From UBA10649 sp965278945 (lineage in GTDB: Bacteria > Actinomycetota > Actinomycetes > S36-B12), in assembly GCA_965278945.1 (NCBI GenBank), contig OZ257128.1, positions 620,001 through 684,000 on the forward strand: a stretch of 64,000 nt of DNA, given 5' to 3'. Position numbers and translations under genes: made by a program. Of the stretch, positions 48,621-58,200 are shown one piece after another; within the stretch, counting starts at the first letter, position 1, and each line of letters opens with the position of its first letter. The notes beneath the pieces were generated by a model that was not told the DNA's origin, did no database searches, and worked only from the letters and a program-made list of their open reading frames with translations.

Positions 48621-51089
48621 ATGGTCGACCAGAACGACACCACAGAAGATTCCGGCGCGTCCGATCCCGCGGTTGCCAAGCGCACCCGCAGGCGAGCAGC
48701 CAGCCGTCCCGCGGGACCGCCGGCAGCCGACACTGCGAGCACCGAGGCGCCCGCGGGCAAGCCCGAGGCCCCGGCCAAGAAGGCCAGCACCCGGACCGCC
48801 AAGAAGGCCCCGGCCAAGAAGGCCGCAGCGAGCGAGCCCGTGACCGAGCCCGACGCACCGGTCAAGAAGGCCTCTCGCACGAGCAAGAAGACGGCGGCGA
48901 GCAAGGCTGCCGCTGATGCGCCCGCCGAGCCGGCGAGCGACGCGGCAGGCGCCCGCATGATCGCCCCGGCCTTCGTCGCCCCCCTGTTCCAGGCACCGGC
49001 GATCGTTGTCGATGGCGACGAGCTGCCCGCAGCACCCGCCAAGCGCTCCCGCCGCAAGGCGACCGCTCCCGCGCAGTCGCCCGACGCCGCTGACGAGGCC
49101 GAGACCACAGATTCGGCCGAGTCGAGCGACGACGGCGATGATGACGATGCCGGCACAGACGCGAGCAAGCGCCGCCGCCGGCGCCGTGGGGGCCGCGGCC
49201 GCAAGCGCCGCGCCGACGGCGACGAGGGCGACGAGACCAGCGACGCCACGGGCGACGAGGCAGCGACCGATGCCGCCGCCGAGGGCGACGAGGACGATTC
49301 CGAGGGCGCAGGCGGCAAGCGCCGTCGCCGCCGCCGTCGTCGCGGAGCCGATGGAGAGCTTGAGGGCGGCCCCGACGACCCGCCGAACACGGTCGTGCGC
49401 GTTCGCGAGCCGCGCGGCCGCAACACCGGTGGCAGCACCGGCGGTGACGACGTCACCAGCGTTCGCGGGTCCACCCGCCTGGAAGCCAAGAAGCAGCGTC
49501 GACGCGAGGGCCGTGAGGCCGGACGTCGCCGCGCACCGATCCTCACCGAGGCGGAGTTCCTCGCCCGGCGCGAGTCCGTCGAGCGCGTCATGGTCGTCCG
49601 CCAGCGCGGCGACCGCACGCAGATCGCTGTCCTCGAGGACGGCGTGCTCGTCGAGCACTACGTCACGCGTGGATCGTCATCATCGATGGTCGGCAACGTC
49701 TACCTCGGCCGCGTCCAGAACGTGCTGCCGAGCATGGAAGCCGCGTTCGTCGACATCGGCCGCGGCCGCAACGCCGTGCTCTACGCCGGCGAGGTCAACT
49801 GGGACGCAGCCGGCTTGGAAGGCCAGCCCAAGCGCATCGAGCTCGCCCTCAAGTCGGGCGACCCGATCCTCGTGCAGGTCACCAAGGACCCGGTCGGCCA
49901 GAAGGGCTCGCGCCTGACCAGCCAGATCTCGCTGCCCGGCCGCTTCCTGGTCTACGTCCCCGACAGCAACATGACGGGCATCAGCCGCAAGCTCCCCGAC
50001 ACTGAGCGCACCCGCCTGAAGTCCATCCTCAAGCGCGTCATGCCCGAGGACGCCGGCGTCATCGTGCGCACGGCCGCCGAGGGCGCGCCCGAGGATGCCC
50101 TCGAGCAGGACGTCGCCCGCCTCGCGGCGAGCTGGGAAGAGATCACCAAGGCCACCAAGAGCGCGACCGCGCCCGCCCTGCTGTACGGCGAGCCGGACCT
50201 GGCCATCAAGGTCGTCCGCGACATTTTCAACGAGGACGTCACCCGCCTGGTCGTCTCCGGCGACACCGCGTGGACCGCGCTCAGCGAGTACATCGGCGGC
50301 GTGGCCCCCGACCTCGCCGACCGCCTGCAGCACTACGTGGGCACCGGCGACGTGTTCGCCGAGTACCGGGTCGACGAGCAGCTGCTCAAGGCCCTCGACC
50401 GCAAGGTCTACCTGCCCTCGGGCGGCTCGCTGGTCATCGACCGCACCGAGGCGATGACGGTCGTCGACGTCAACACCGGCAAGTTCACCGGCCAGGGCGG
50501 CAACCTCGAGCAGACCGTCACCCGGAACAACATCGAGGCCGCCGAGGAGATCGTCCGACAGCTCCGGCTGCGCGACATCGGCGGCATCATCGTCGTCGAC
50601 TTCATCGACATGGTGCTCGAGAGCAATCGCGACCTCGTGCTGCGACGCCTCGTCGAGTGCCTGGGCCGCGACCGCACCAAGCACCAGGTGGCCGAGGTCA
50701 CCTCCCTTGGCCTCGTGCAGATGACGCGCAAGCGCATCGGCTCGGGCCTGCTGGAGTCCTTCTCGGAGACGTGCGACCACTGCAACGGGCGCGGCATCCG
50801 CGTCTCGCTGCACGGTGACCACGATCACGGCGCCGAGCACTCGCCCAAGTACCGCCGCCCGGCCAACGCGGTCGATCCGGCCGACGTGGCCGCTCGCTCC
50901 CTGGCGCACGCCGAGCCGACCGAGGCCGAGGAGATCCAGGCCGAGGTCGCCCAGGCGCTCGACGAGGCTCGCGAGGAGGCGCTGGAGGAGGCTCGCGAGG
51001 AGCTTTTCGAGGCGGTTCTTGACGATGCCGGCCCCGAGGCTGTCGAGGCCGCCCTTGAGGAGACTGAAGCGCTCGAAGGGGCGGTTTGA
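48621..51089 (+). CDS. rne: Ribonuclease E/G family endoribonuclease
   Basis: 822 residues. ATG 48621 has AAGGAG at 48606-48611. Residues 1-300 are a charged, low-complexity arm (Ala/Lys/Asp/Arg runs), which in actinobacterial RNase E binds RNA or partner proteins. The S1 domain begins near 310 (RVMVVRQRGDRTQIAVLEDG), metal-binding aspartates are in VVDVNTGKFTGQG (about 612-625) and FIDMV, and the zinc link is CDHCNGRG (about 717). It matures and decays RNA. 190 bases of promoter region precede it. Confidence 0.95.
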   Translation: MVDQNDTTEDSGASDPAVAKRTRRRAASRPAGPPAADTASTEAPAGKPEAPAKKASTRTAKKAPAKKAAASEPVTEPDAPVKKASRTSKKTAASKAAADAPAEPASDAAGARMIAPAFVAPLFQAPAIVVDGDELPAAPAKRSRRKATAPAQSPDAADEAETTDSAESSDDGDDDDAGTDASKRRRRRRGGRGRKRRADGDEGDETSDATGDEAATDAAAEGDEDDSEGAGGKRRRRRRRRGADGELEGGPDDPPNTVVRVREPRGRNTGGSTGGDDVTSVRGSTRLEAKKQRRREGREAGRRRAPILTEAEFLARRESVERVMVVRQRGDRTQIAVLEDGVLVEHYVTRGSSSSMVGNVYLGRVQNVLPSMEAAFVDIGRGRNAVLYAGEVNWDAAGLEGQPKRIELALKSGDPILVQVTKDPVGQKGSRLTSQISLPGRFLVYVPDSNMTGISRKLPDTERTRLKSILKRVMPEDAGVIVRTAAEGAPEDALEQDVARLAASWEEITKATKSATAPALLYGEPDLAIKVVRDIFNEDVTRLVVSGDTAWTALSEYIGGVAPDLADRLQHYVGTGDVFAEYRVDEQLLKALDRKVYLPSGGSLVIDRTEAMTVVDVNTGKFTGQGGNLEQTVTRNNIEAAEEIVRQLRLRDIGGIIVVDFIDMVLESNRDLVLRRLVECLGRDRTKHQVAEVTSLGLVQMTRKRIGSGLLESFSETCDHCNGRGIRVSLHGDHDHGAEHSPKYRRPANAVDPADVAARSLAHAEPTEAEEIQAEVAQALDEAREEALEEAREELFEAVLDDAGPEAVEAALEETEALEGAV

Positions 51090-51165
51090 TCTCTGGCCAC
51101 CCCGTCCGTACACTGATCCTTCGCGCCTAGCGGCGCCCAACCCGTTTTCACGTCAGGAGTCATTG

Positions 51166-51480
51166 GTGTACGCCATCGTTCGCGCCGGCGGCCGGCAGGA
51201 GAAGGTCGCTGTTGGCGACGTCGTCGTCATGGACCGTCAGGTCGGAGAGCTCGGCGCGTCCATCGCGCTGCCCGCTCTGCTCCTCGTCGACGGTGCTGCC
51301 GTCACCTCCGATCCCGCCGTGCTGGCCAAGGTCAGTGTCACGGCCGAGATCGTCGACCACCACCGTGGTCCCAAGATCGACATTCTCAAGTACAAGAACA
51401 AGACCGGCTACCGCCGCCGTCAGGGCCACCGCCAGGAGCTCACGGCAGTCAAGGTCACCGGCATCACCCCGGGGAAGTAG
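51166..51480 (+). CDS. rplU: 50S ribosomal protein L21
   Basis: 104 residues from GTG 51166, AGGAGT at 51155. YAIVRAGGRQEKVAVGDVV and YKNKTGYRRRQGHRQ are diagnostic. A TACACT -10-like box lies at 51108-51113. Followed by rpmA, usual order. Confidence 0.97.
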   Translation: MYAIVRAGGRQEKVAVGDVVVMDRQVGELGASIALPALLLVDGAAVTSDPAVLAKVSVTAEIVDHHRGPKIDILKYKNKTGYRRRQGHRQELTAVKVTGITPGK

Positions 51481-51484
51481 CGAC

Positions 51485-51739
51485 ATGGCACATAAGAAAG
51501 GTGCATCCAGCACCCGCAACGGCCGCGACTCGAACGCCCAGCGCCTCGGCGTGAAGCGCTTCGGCGGCCAAGAGGTCGGCGCCGGCGAGATCATCGTGCG
51601 CCAGCGCGGCACCCACTTCCACCCGGGCGACAACGTCGGCCGTGGCGGAGACGACACGCTGTTCGCCCTCGCCCCGGGCAAGGTCGAGTTCGGCACCCAC
51701 CGTGGCCGTCGAGTCGTGAACATCGTCGCTGGCGAGTAG
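51485..51739 (+). CDS. rpmA: 50S ribosomal protein L27
   Basis: 84 residues; MAHKKGASSTRNGRDSNAQR is the canonical start. The N-terminal tail reaches the peptidyl-transfer centre. Four bases separate it from rplU. Confidence 0.97.
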   Translation: MAHKKGASSTRNGRDSNAQRLGVKRFGGQEVGAGEIIVRQRGTHFHPGDNVGRGGDDTLFALAPGKVEFGTHRGRRVVNIVAGE

Positions 51740-51802
51740 TTCCGTAGACACCGGTGGGGCGCGGCGGCCGTAAGGCCCGCCGCGCCCCACATCTCTTTCC
51801 GG

Positions 51803-51864
51803 CGCGAGTGGGCAGTTGTGGTCGTATTCGGACCTCCGAATGCGACCACAACTGCCCACTCGCG
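51803..51864. repeat. Family A palindrome (hairpin)
   Basis: Outer CGCGAGTGGGCAGTTG, inner TGGTCGTATTCGGA and the complement with one G-T wobble. Located between rpmA and obgE, a possible terminator of the ribosomal pair. Confidence 0.93.
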
Positions 51865-51896
51865 GTAGTGGGAGAGAACTAGGAGAGGCTTAGACC

Positions 51897-53276
51897 ATGG
51901 TCACGTTCGTCGATCGCGTCGTCCTGTACGCGCACGCCGGTGACGGCGGCAACGGCTGCGCCTCCGTCATGCGCGAGAAGTTCAAGCCGCTCGGTGGTCC
52001 GGACGGCGGCAACGGCGGTCGCGGCGGCAACATCGTCGCCATCGTCGACCCGGGCGTCACCACCCTCCTCGAGTTCCACCACAGCCCGCACAAGAAGGCC
52101 GGCAACGGCAAGGCGGGCCAGGGCGGGCACCGCAACGGCGGCGAGGCGGCCGACATCATCCTGCGCGTGCCCAGCGGCACGGTCGTCACCACGCCCGGCG
52201 GGGAGGTCCTCGCCGACCTCGTCGGCGCCGGCGCGACGTACAACATCGCCAACGGCGGTCGCGGTGGCCTGGGCAACTCCGCGCTCGCGTCCCCGCGTCG
52301 CAAGGCTCCTGGCTTCGCGCTCCTCGGCGAGCCCGGTGAACACCGCGAGGTCGTGCTCGAGCTCAAGACCGTCGCCGACGTCGCCCTCGTCGGCTTCCCC
52401 AGTGCCGGCAAGTCCAGCCTGATCGCCTCCATCTCGGCCGCTCGGCCGAAGATCGCCGACTACCCGTTCACGACGCTTGCTCCGAACCTCGGTGTCGTCA
52501 CCGCCGGCGAGGTCGTCTACACCGTCGCCGATGTCCCCGGGCTGATCCCCGGCGCCAGCCAGGGCAAGGGCCTGGGCCTGGAGTTCCTGCGGCATGTCGA
52601 GCGCTGCAGCGTCCTCGTGCACGTCCTGGACTGCGCGACGATGGATCCGGGCCGCGACCCGCTCGACGACCTCGACGCGATCGAGAACGAGCTCTCGCTG
52701 TACGGCGGCCTCGCCGATCGTCCGCGCCTGATCGCGCTGAACAAGATCGACGTGCCCGACGCCCGCGTGATGGCCGAGATGATCCGGCCGATCCTCGAGG
52801 AGCGCGGTTACGCCGTCTACGACATCTCCGCCGTCACCCGCGAGGGGCTGCGGCAGTTGTCGTTTGCCATGGCGCAGGTCGTCGTCGCTGCCCGCAAGGC
52901 GGCCGAGCCCGACGAAGTCGCTCGCCCGGTCATCAAGATCAAGGCCGTCGACGACTCCGGCTTCACCGTCACGGTGGAGGAGGAGGGCTACCGCGTGCGC
53001 GGTGAGAAGCCCGAGCGCTGGGTGCGCCAGACCGACTTCAGCAACGACGAGGCCGTGGGCTACCTCGCCGACCGCCTGGCGCGTCTCGGCGTCGAGGACG
53101 AGCTGACTGCGCTCGGTGCCGTCACCGGGTCCACCGTCATGATCGGCGGCGAGGACGCGGTCGTCTTCGACTGGTACTCCACGATCCACGCCGACCCGTC
53201 GCATGCCAGCCCCCGCGGCACCGACATCCGACTCGGCGCGCGGCTGGAGGAGTTCACCGCAGGAGACCCGCAATGA
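51897..53276 (+). CDS. obgE: GTPase Obg/CgtA
   Basis: 459 residues. Glycine-rich Obg fold (residues 1-158, GGNGGRGGNIV), G domain with G1 GFPSAGKSSL (about 165), G3 DVPGLI and G4 NKID, and a C-terminal OCT domain (VARPVIKIKAVDDSGFTV). It acts in ribosome assembly. Overlaps proB by 4 bases. Confidence 0.97.
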   Translation: MVTFVDRVVLYAHAGDGGNGCASVMREKFKPLGGPDGGNGGRGGNIVAIVDPGVTTLLEFHHSPHKKAGNGKAGQGGHRNGGEAADIILRVPSGTVVTTPGGEVLADLVGAGATYNIANGGRGGLGNSALASPRRKAPGFALLGEPGEHREVVLELKTVADVALVGFPSAGKSSLIASISAARPKIADYPFTTLAPNLGVVTAGEVVYTVADVPGLIPGASQGKGLGLEFLRHVERCSVLVHVLDCATMDPGRDPLDDLDAIENELSLYGGLADRPRLIALNKIDVPDARVMAEMIRPILEERGYAVYDISAVTREGLRQLSFAMAQVVVAARKAAEPDEVARPVIKIKAVDDSGFTVTVEEEGYRVRGEKPERWVRQTDFSNDEAVGYLADRLARLGVEDELTALGAVTGSTVMIGGEDAVVFDWYSTIHADPSHASPRGTDIRLGARLEEFTAGDPQ

Positions 53277-54400
53277 CCTCCGACGTGCGGTCGCGGATCT
53301 CATCCGCCGGCCGCATCGTCGTCAAGGTCGGGTCCTCCTCGCTGACGCGCAGCGGCGGCGGCCTCGACGTCGCGCGCATTGAATCGCTCGTCGCGCAGAT
53401 CGCCGTGCGCCACGCATCCGGCCATCAGGTCGTGCTCGTCTCCAGCGGCGCCATCGCCACCGGCTTTCCCAGCCTCGGCCTCAAGCGCCGCCCTCGCGAC
53501 CTCGCCACCCAGCAGGCCGCGGCCTCGGTCGGCCAGGGCAAGCTCATCGCGCAGTACAGCGTCGCGTTCGCCGAGCACGGCCTGACCGTCGGCCAGGTGC
53601 TCGTCACCGCCGAGGACGTCATCCGGCGCAGCCAGTACCGCAACGCGCAGCGCACGCTCTTTCGCCTCCTCGACCTCGGCGTGGTGCCGATCGTCAACGA
53701 GAACGACACCGTCGCTACCGACGAGATCCGCTTCGGCGACAACGACCGACTCGCGGCGCTCGTCGCGCACGTCGTCCAGGCCGAGGCGCTGATCCTGCTG
53801 TCCGACGTGGCGGGCCTGTACGACGGACCCCCGCAGCGCGAGGGCGCGACGCTCATCACCGACGTGCGCAGCCCCGCGGACCTCGCCGGCGTGCGCGTCG
53901 GCGGCACCGGGGGAGCGGGCGTCGGCCTCGGCGGCATGACCACCAAGGTCGAGGCCGCGGCGATCGCGACGTCGGCCGGCATTCCGGTGCTGCTCGCCTC
54001 CGCTGCGGAGGTCGGACGGGCCCTGTCGAGCGCCGATGTCGGGACCGTGTTCCACCCGACGGGCGAGCGATCGTCCACCCGGCTGCTCTGGCTCGCGCAT
54101 GCCACGACGACAACGGGGCGGCTTCGACTCGACGCGGGAGCCGTCGCCGCGGTCGTCCAGCGCCGCATGTCACTGCTCCCCGCGGGCATAACCGCGGTCG
54201 AGGGCACGTTCGCTGCGGGCGATCCGGTGGACCTCTTAGACGAAAAGGGCAACATCGTGGCCCGAGGTTTGGTGAACTTTGACGCACAGGAGCTGCCGGG
54301 CCTGCTTGGCCGCTCCACACGAGAACTGGCGCGCGAACTCGGGCCGGCCTACGAACGCGAAGTCGTCCACCGAGACGCCTTGGTGGTCTTGGCGACCTGA
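53273..54400 (+). CDS. proB: Glutamate 5-kinase
   Basis: 375 residues. KVGSSSLTR, SSGAIATGF and NENDTVATDE mark the amino-acid kinase core; the C-terminal 95 residues are a PUA domain. First step of proline synthesis. Starts inside the obgE stop. Confidence 0.96.
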   Translation: MTSDVRSRISSAGRIVVKVGSSSLTRSGGGLDVARIESLVAQIAVRHASGHQVVLVSSGAIATGFPSLGLKRRPRDLATQQAAASVGQGKLIAQYSVAFAEHGLTVGQVLVTAEDVIRRSQYRNAQRTLFRLLDLGVVPIVNENDTVATDEIRFGDNDRLAALVAHVVQAEALILLSDVAGLYDGPPQREGATLITDVRSPADLAGVRVGGTGGAGVGLGGMTTKVEAAAIATSAGIPVLLASAAEVGRALSSADVGTVFHPTGERSSTRLLWLAHATTTTGRLRLDAGAVAAVVQRRMSLLPAGITAVEGTFAAGDPVDLLDEKGNIVARGLVNFDAQELPGLLGRSTRELARELGPAYEREVVHRDALVVLAT

Positions 54401-54430
54401 CGCTGCCGCCGACGATGTCAGGGAGCCGGC

Positions 54431-54832
54431 GTGGACGCTGCTGAGCCCCTCCGACTCGTCGTGGATTCCGAAGGTCCCGACGACGCCGAGCGCGCGATGT
54501 GGCACATCACCCTGACCGTTGCCGGGCCGCATGTTCCCGAGACCGTCATCAAGTGCGCCCTCGAGCGACTGAGCCACGAGCACCCCTTCCTGCTGTCCGG
54601 CCGCTATGCCGCCGATCGTGCGGAGGTCCGGTACTGGGAGGAGGCGACCGACGTCGCCACCGCGCTGCGCATGGCGGTTGCCCTGTGGGAGGAGCACACC
54701 GAGTCGGCCGACCTGCCGCCGTGGCGCGTGGTCGGCGTCGAGGTCGTGGACCGCGAGACCTTCCACCGACGCGGCCGCTACGTCCACGAGCAGCCCGGCC
54801 TGGTCGCCGCCGGCCGCGTCATCCCCTTCTAA
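54431..54832 (+). CDS. Unrecognised small protein between proB and proA
   Basis: 133 residues, GTG 54431. A ferredoxin-like alpha/beta pattern is possible (WHITLTVAGPHVPETVIKCALERL; AEVRYWEEA; WRVVGVEVVDRETF). No motif known. A hairpin follows at 54841. Confidence 0.6.
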   Translation: MDAAEPLRLVVDSEGPDDAERAMWHITLTVAGPHVPETVIKCALERLSHEHPFLLSGRYAADRAEVRYWEEATDVATALRMAVALWEEHTESADLPPWRVVGVEVVDRETFHRRGRYVHEQPGLVAAGRVIPF

Positions 54833-54840
54833 CCCCCCGC

Positions 54841-54897
54841 CGACCTTGAGGTTCCGCCCACTTTCGGGGCGGAATTCTGGGCGGAACCTCAAGATCG
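54841..54897. repeat. Family B palindrome (hairpin)
   Basis: Stem CGACCTTGAGGTTCCGCCCA with one mismatched pair; inner arm differs from the other copies. Located upstream of proA. Confidence 0.88.
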
Positions 54898-54958
54898 ACG
54901 GGGTGGGGGTGGGCGTACCCTGCTCCCATGAACGAGGGCAGCATGGACGTCGACCGCA

Positions 54959-56230
54959 ATGACTGACGACCGCGAGCAGGTGCTCGCCACCGCGCGCCGG
55001 GCTCGCGAGGCCGCCGTCGCGCTGCGGCGCATGACGCGCAACGAGAAGGACGCCGCGCTGCACGCGATGGCCGATGCCCTCGACGCCCGCGCCGCCGAGA
55101 TCGTCGCGGCGAACGCGGGCGACGTCACCCAGGCCCGCGAGAGCGGCACGTCCGACGCGCTCATCGACCGGCTCACCCTCACCGCCCCCCGCGTCGAGGC
55201 GATCGCCCAGGCATTGCGCGACGTCGCGGCGCTGCCCGACCCGGTCGGCGAGGTGATCCGCGGCTACACGCTCCCGAACGGCCTGCAGGTCCGGCAGATC
55301 CGCGTGCCGCTCGGGGTCGTCGGCATGATCTACGAGGCCCGTCCCAACGTCACCGTCGACGCCGCGGGCCTGTGCCTGAAGAGCGGCAACGCCGCGCTGC
55401 TGCGCGGCTCGTCGTCCGCGGCTGCCAGCAACGCCGCCCTCGCCGACGTGATGCGCGATGCGCTCGCGAGCGTCGGCGCACCGGTCGACGCCATCCAGGT
55501 CGTCCCCGGCGACACCCACGAGTCGGTCAAGCACCTCATGACCGCGCGCGGCCTCGTCGACGTGCTCATCCCGCGCGGCGGCGAGGGACTGATCCGCAAT
55601 GTCGTCGACAACTCGACTGTCCCCGTGATCGAGACGGGCGTCGGCAACTGCCACGTCTACGTCGACAAGGACGCGGACATCGACAAGGCGCTCGCCATCC
55701 TGCTCAACAGCAAGGCGCAGCGGGTCAGCGTGTGCAACGCCGCCGAGACCGTGCTTGTCCACAAGGACATCGCCGACGAGTTCCTGCCGCGTGCGCTCGA
55801 GGCCCTCAAGGACGCAGGCGTGACGATCCACGGCGACGAGCGCTTCGCTCTTCACGCGACGGGGAGCGGCGTCGAGTTCGCGCCCGTCTCTGACGACGAC
55901 TGGGCTGCGGAGTACTACTCGCTCGACATCGCCGCGGGCATCGTCGACAGCATCGACGACGCGCTCGCCCACATCCGCCGCTGGTCCTCCGGGCACACGG
56001 AGGCGATCGTCACCGACAGCCAGTCCGCGGCCCAGGAGTTCATCGCGGGCGTCGACTCCGCCGCGGTGATGGTCAACGCGTCGACGCGATTCACCGACGG
56101 CGGCGAGTTCGGCTTCGGCGCGGAGATCGGCATCTCGACGCAGAAGCTGCACGCCCGCGGCCCGATGGGGCTGACGGAACTGACCACCACGACGTATGTC
56201 GTGACAGGCGACGGGCATATCCGCGGCTGA
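54959..56230 (+). CDS. proA: Glutamate-5-semialdehyde dehydrogenase
   Basis: 423 residues. The catalytic cysteine lies in RVSVCNAAETVL (about 260); IPRGGEGLIRNV and VDSAAVMVNASTRFTDGGEFGFG are family signatures. Second step of proline synthesis, with ProB. Confidence 0.96.
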   Translation: MTDDREQVLATARRAREAAVALRRMTRNEKDAALHAMADALDARAAEIVAANAGDVTQARESGTSDALIDRLTLTAPRVEAIAQALRDVAALPDPVGEVIRGYTLPNGLQVRQIRVPLGVVGMIYEARPNVTVDAAGLCLKSGNAALLRGSSSAAASNAALADVMRDALASVGAPVDAIQVVPGDTHESVKHLMTARGLVDVLIPRGGEGLIRNVVDNSTVPVIETGVGNCHVYVDKDADIDKALAILLNSKAQRVSVCNAAETVLVHKDIADEFLPRALEALKDAGVTIHGDERFALHATGSGVEFAPVSDDDWAAEYYSLDIAAGIVDSIDDALAHIRRWSSGHTEAIVTDSQSAAQEFIAGVDSAAVMVNASTRFTDGGEFGFGAEIGISTQKLHARGPMGLTELTTTTYVVTGDGHIRG

Positions 56231-56290
56231 GCAGCGCCTGCCAGTACAGTGAGCGCAGCCACAGCGGCGCCGTTCTGAGGGGACATCGAG

Positions 56291-56437
56291 ATGGGCATCT
56301 TCGCGAATGCGGTCGTTCTCTCCGAGGAGGCCGCCACCGAGCACGCGAGCACCTCGCCGTACCTGTTCGGGGCAGCCGCTCTCGTCGTCCTCACCGCGCT
56401 GATGATCGTCACGCTCATGCTCAAGGTAGGCGACTGA
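56291..56437 (+). CDS. Small single-pass membrane protein (48 aa)
   Basis: ATG 56291 to TGA 56437. A short polar N-terminus (EEAATEHASTSPYLFG) is followed by a hydrophobic helix (AAALVVLTALMIVTLMLKVG). A small membrane protein in this position is common in actinobacteria between proA and nadD; its function is not known. Confidence 0.65.
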   Translation: MGIFANAVVLSEEAATEHASTSPYLFGAAALVVLTALMIVTLMLKVGD

Positions 56438-56470
56438 CGGCGCCATGCGCGGCCGTGAGCGGTACCCGGA

Positions 56471-57079
56471 GTGACGCACTTTCGCATTGGCGTGATGGGC
56501 GGCTCCTTTGACCCCATTCACAACGGCCACCTCGTGGCGGCGTCCGAGGTGGCGCACCGCTTCAAGCTGGACCGGGTGATCTTCAGCCCGACCGGCCAGT
56601 CCTGGCACAAGGACTCCCGCAAGGGCGCTCTTGCCGAACTGCGCTACCTCATGACCGTCGTGGCCACCGCCGCCGATCCGCGCTTCAACGTCACCCGCGT
56701 CGACATCGACCGCGAGGGCCCGACCTACACCGTCGACACCCTGCGCGACCTGCAGGCGGAACTGGCGAAGGCGCTCCCGGACGCGACGGCGGACTGGTTC
56801 TTCATCACCGGCGCCGATGCGCTCGCCGAGATCGTCGGCTGGAAGGATCCCGACGGCATCCTCGAGCGCGCGCAGCTCATCGGCGTCACTCGCCCGGGCC
56901 ACGTGCTCACCGACCCCGGACTGCCCGGCGGCGCGGTCACGCTGATCGAGGTCCCGGCCCTGGCCATCTCCTCCACCGACGTCCGCGCCCGGGTCTCGAA
57001 GAAGCAGCCGATCCGCTACCTAGTGCCCGACGGGGTATCGAGCCTCATCGCGAAGCACGAGCTGTACCGCTCCCCGTGA
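56471..57079 (+). CDS. nadD: Nicotinate-nucleotide adenylyltransferase
   Basis: 202 residues, GTG 56471. GGSFDPIHNGHLVAA carries the HxGH motif and ISSTDVRARV the second signature. Makes nicotinate adenine dinucleotide in NAD synthesis. Overlaps the next gene by 4 bases. Confidence 0.95.
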   Translation: MTHFRIGVMGGSFDPIHNGHLVAASEVAHRFKLDRVIFSPTGQSWHKDSRKGALAELRYLMTVVATAADPRFNVTRVDIDREGPTYTVDTLRDLQAELAKALPDATADWFFITGADALAEIVGWKDPDGILERAQLIGVTRPGHVLTDPGLPGGAVTLIEVPALAISSTDVRARVSKKQPIRYLVPDGVSSLIAKHELYRSP

Positions 57080-58179
57080 CCGCGACAGGTCCGCATCACG
57101 ACGAGCACGCCTATCCCTTCCCCTGGCGGCTCATGGCGGTCGTGGCCGTCATCGTCGTCGTCGCGACGGTCCTCGCCGGAATCGTGCTTGCCCGCAACAG
57201 CGTCGACGACGAGCCGGTCTCCGGCACGTCCGCGACGATCGCGCCTGCGGTCGAGCGCGAGCCGATCGAGAAGCACCGCCAGGTCACGATCCTGCTGCAG
57301 CTGCGCGACCAGGAGCGCAACGCGGTCAGCAACGTCCTGCTCGGCGTCGGCGGCAAGACCGGCTTCGTCGCCGAGCTCCTGCTGCCCCGCAACCTGCTGC
57401 TGCCGACCGTCCCCCCGACCGAGCTGAAGGATGTCGACGGGCCGACGGGACCGGTCAGCGCGCAGGGACCGGTCGAGGCGCTGCTCGGCGTGCAGGTCGA
57501 TGCCGCGATCGAGCTGGACCGGCTCGCGTGGGCCGGGCTGCTCGACTCGATCGGCGACGTGCCCGGGGTCGAGCACGCCTACCGGCCCAGCGCGTTCCCG
57601 CTCGTGCTCGACAAGGTCCTGGCCCACCTGCCCGCCGACGAGCAGGCCGTCGGCCAGCTGCTCACCAGCCTCGGCTCGATGGCGCGAACGACGGTGACGA
57701 ACGAGGACGCCAGCCACCTGCTCGCGATCCTCGGCGAGGGCCTGCGCACGCAGGAGGTCAGGCGCGAGGTGCTCCCGGTCATCTCGCTGCGCGCCGGGTC
57801 CGCGCAGGTCGACATCGTCAAGCAGCCCGATGCCGACGAGACGCTCCTTCGGCTGTTCCCGCTCGCCCTCCTGCAGCCCGGCCACTCCGGGCAGACCCGC
57901 GTGGTCCTCGAGCGCGCGGGAGCGAGTCTCGGTGCCGCGACGACCGCTCGGATCGCCCTCGCCGACTCCGGTTTCGGAGTAGTCGCGCGCCCGAACTACA
58001 GCACCGTCGAGGTCGAGTCGACGGTCTACGTCCCCAATGACACCGAGGAGGTCATCGCGCACGGCCGCGACGTGGCCGCGGTCCTGGGCCTGCCGGCGAC
58101 CTCGGTCGTGGTCGACACCTCGCCCGTGGCGACGGTCGACGTCCGAGTCGTGCTGGGAAGTGGCTTTAAGGCCGTGTGA
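57076..58179 (+). CDS. Membrane-anchored protein with LytR C-terminal domain
   Basis: 367 residues, GTG 57076. One membrane helix (residues 17-40: WRLMAVVAVIVVVATVLAG). The extracellular part has a LytR_CpsA_Psr-like region with the LytR C-terminal domain (VDIVKQPDADET; GFGVVARPNYSTVEVESTVYVPND). The catalytic LCP arginines are not evident. Likely cell-envelope role; usual position between nadD and rsfS. Confidence 0.75.
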   Translation: MTATGPHHDEHAYPFPWRLMAVVAVIVVVATVLAGIVLARNSVDDEPVSGTSATIAPAVEREPIEKHRQVTILLQLRDQERNAVSNVLLGVGGKTGFVAELLLPRNLLLPTVPPTELKDVDGPTGPVSAQGPVEALLGVQVDAAIELDRLAWAGLLDSIGDVPGVEHAYRPSAFPLVLDKVLAHLPADEQAVGQLLTSLGSMARTTVTNEDASHLLAILGEGLRTQEVRREVLPVISLRAGSAQVDIVKQPDADETLLRLFPLALLQPGHSGQTRVVLERAGASLGAATTARIALADSGFGVVARPNYSTVEVESTVYVPNDTEEVIAHGRDVAAVLGLPATSVVVDTSPVATVDVRVVLGSGFKAV

Positions 58180-58200
58180 GAGGCTTGGTCCTTCATCAAC

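Noticed and set aside
47381..49618. 745-codon minus-strand frame over the radical SAM partner and rne
   Set aside because: Proline/serine/arginine low complexity, antisense to conserved genes.
54236..56902. 888-codon minus-strand open frame over proA/nadD
   Set aside because: Opposite to unmistakable proA and nadD; low-complexity translation.
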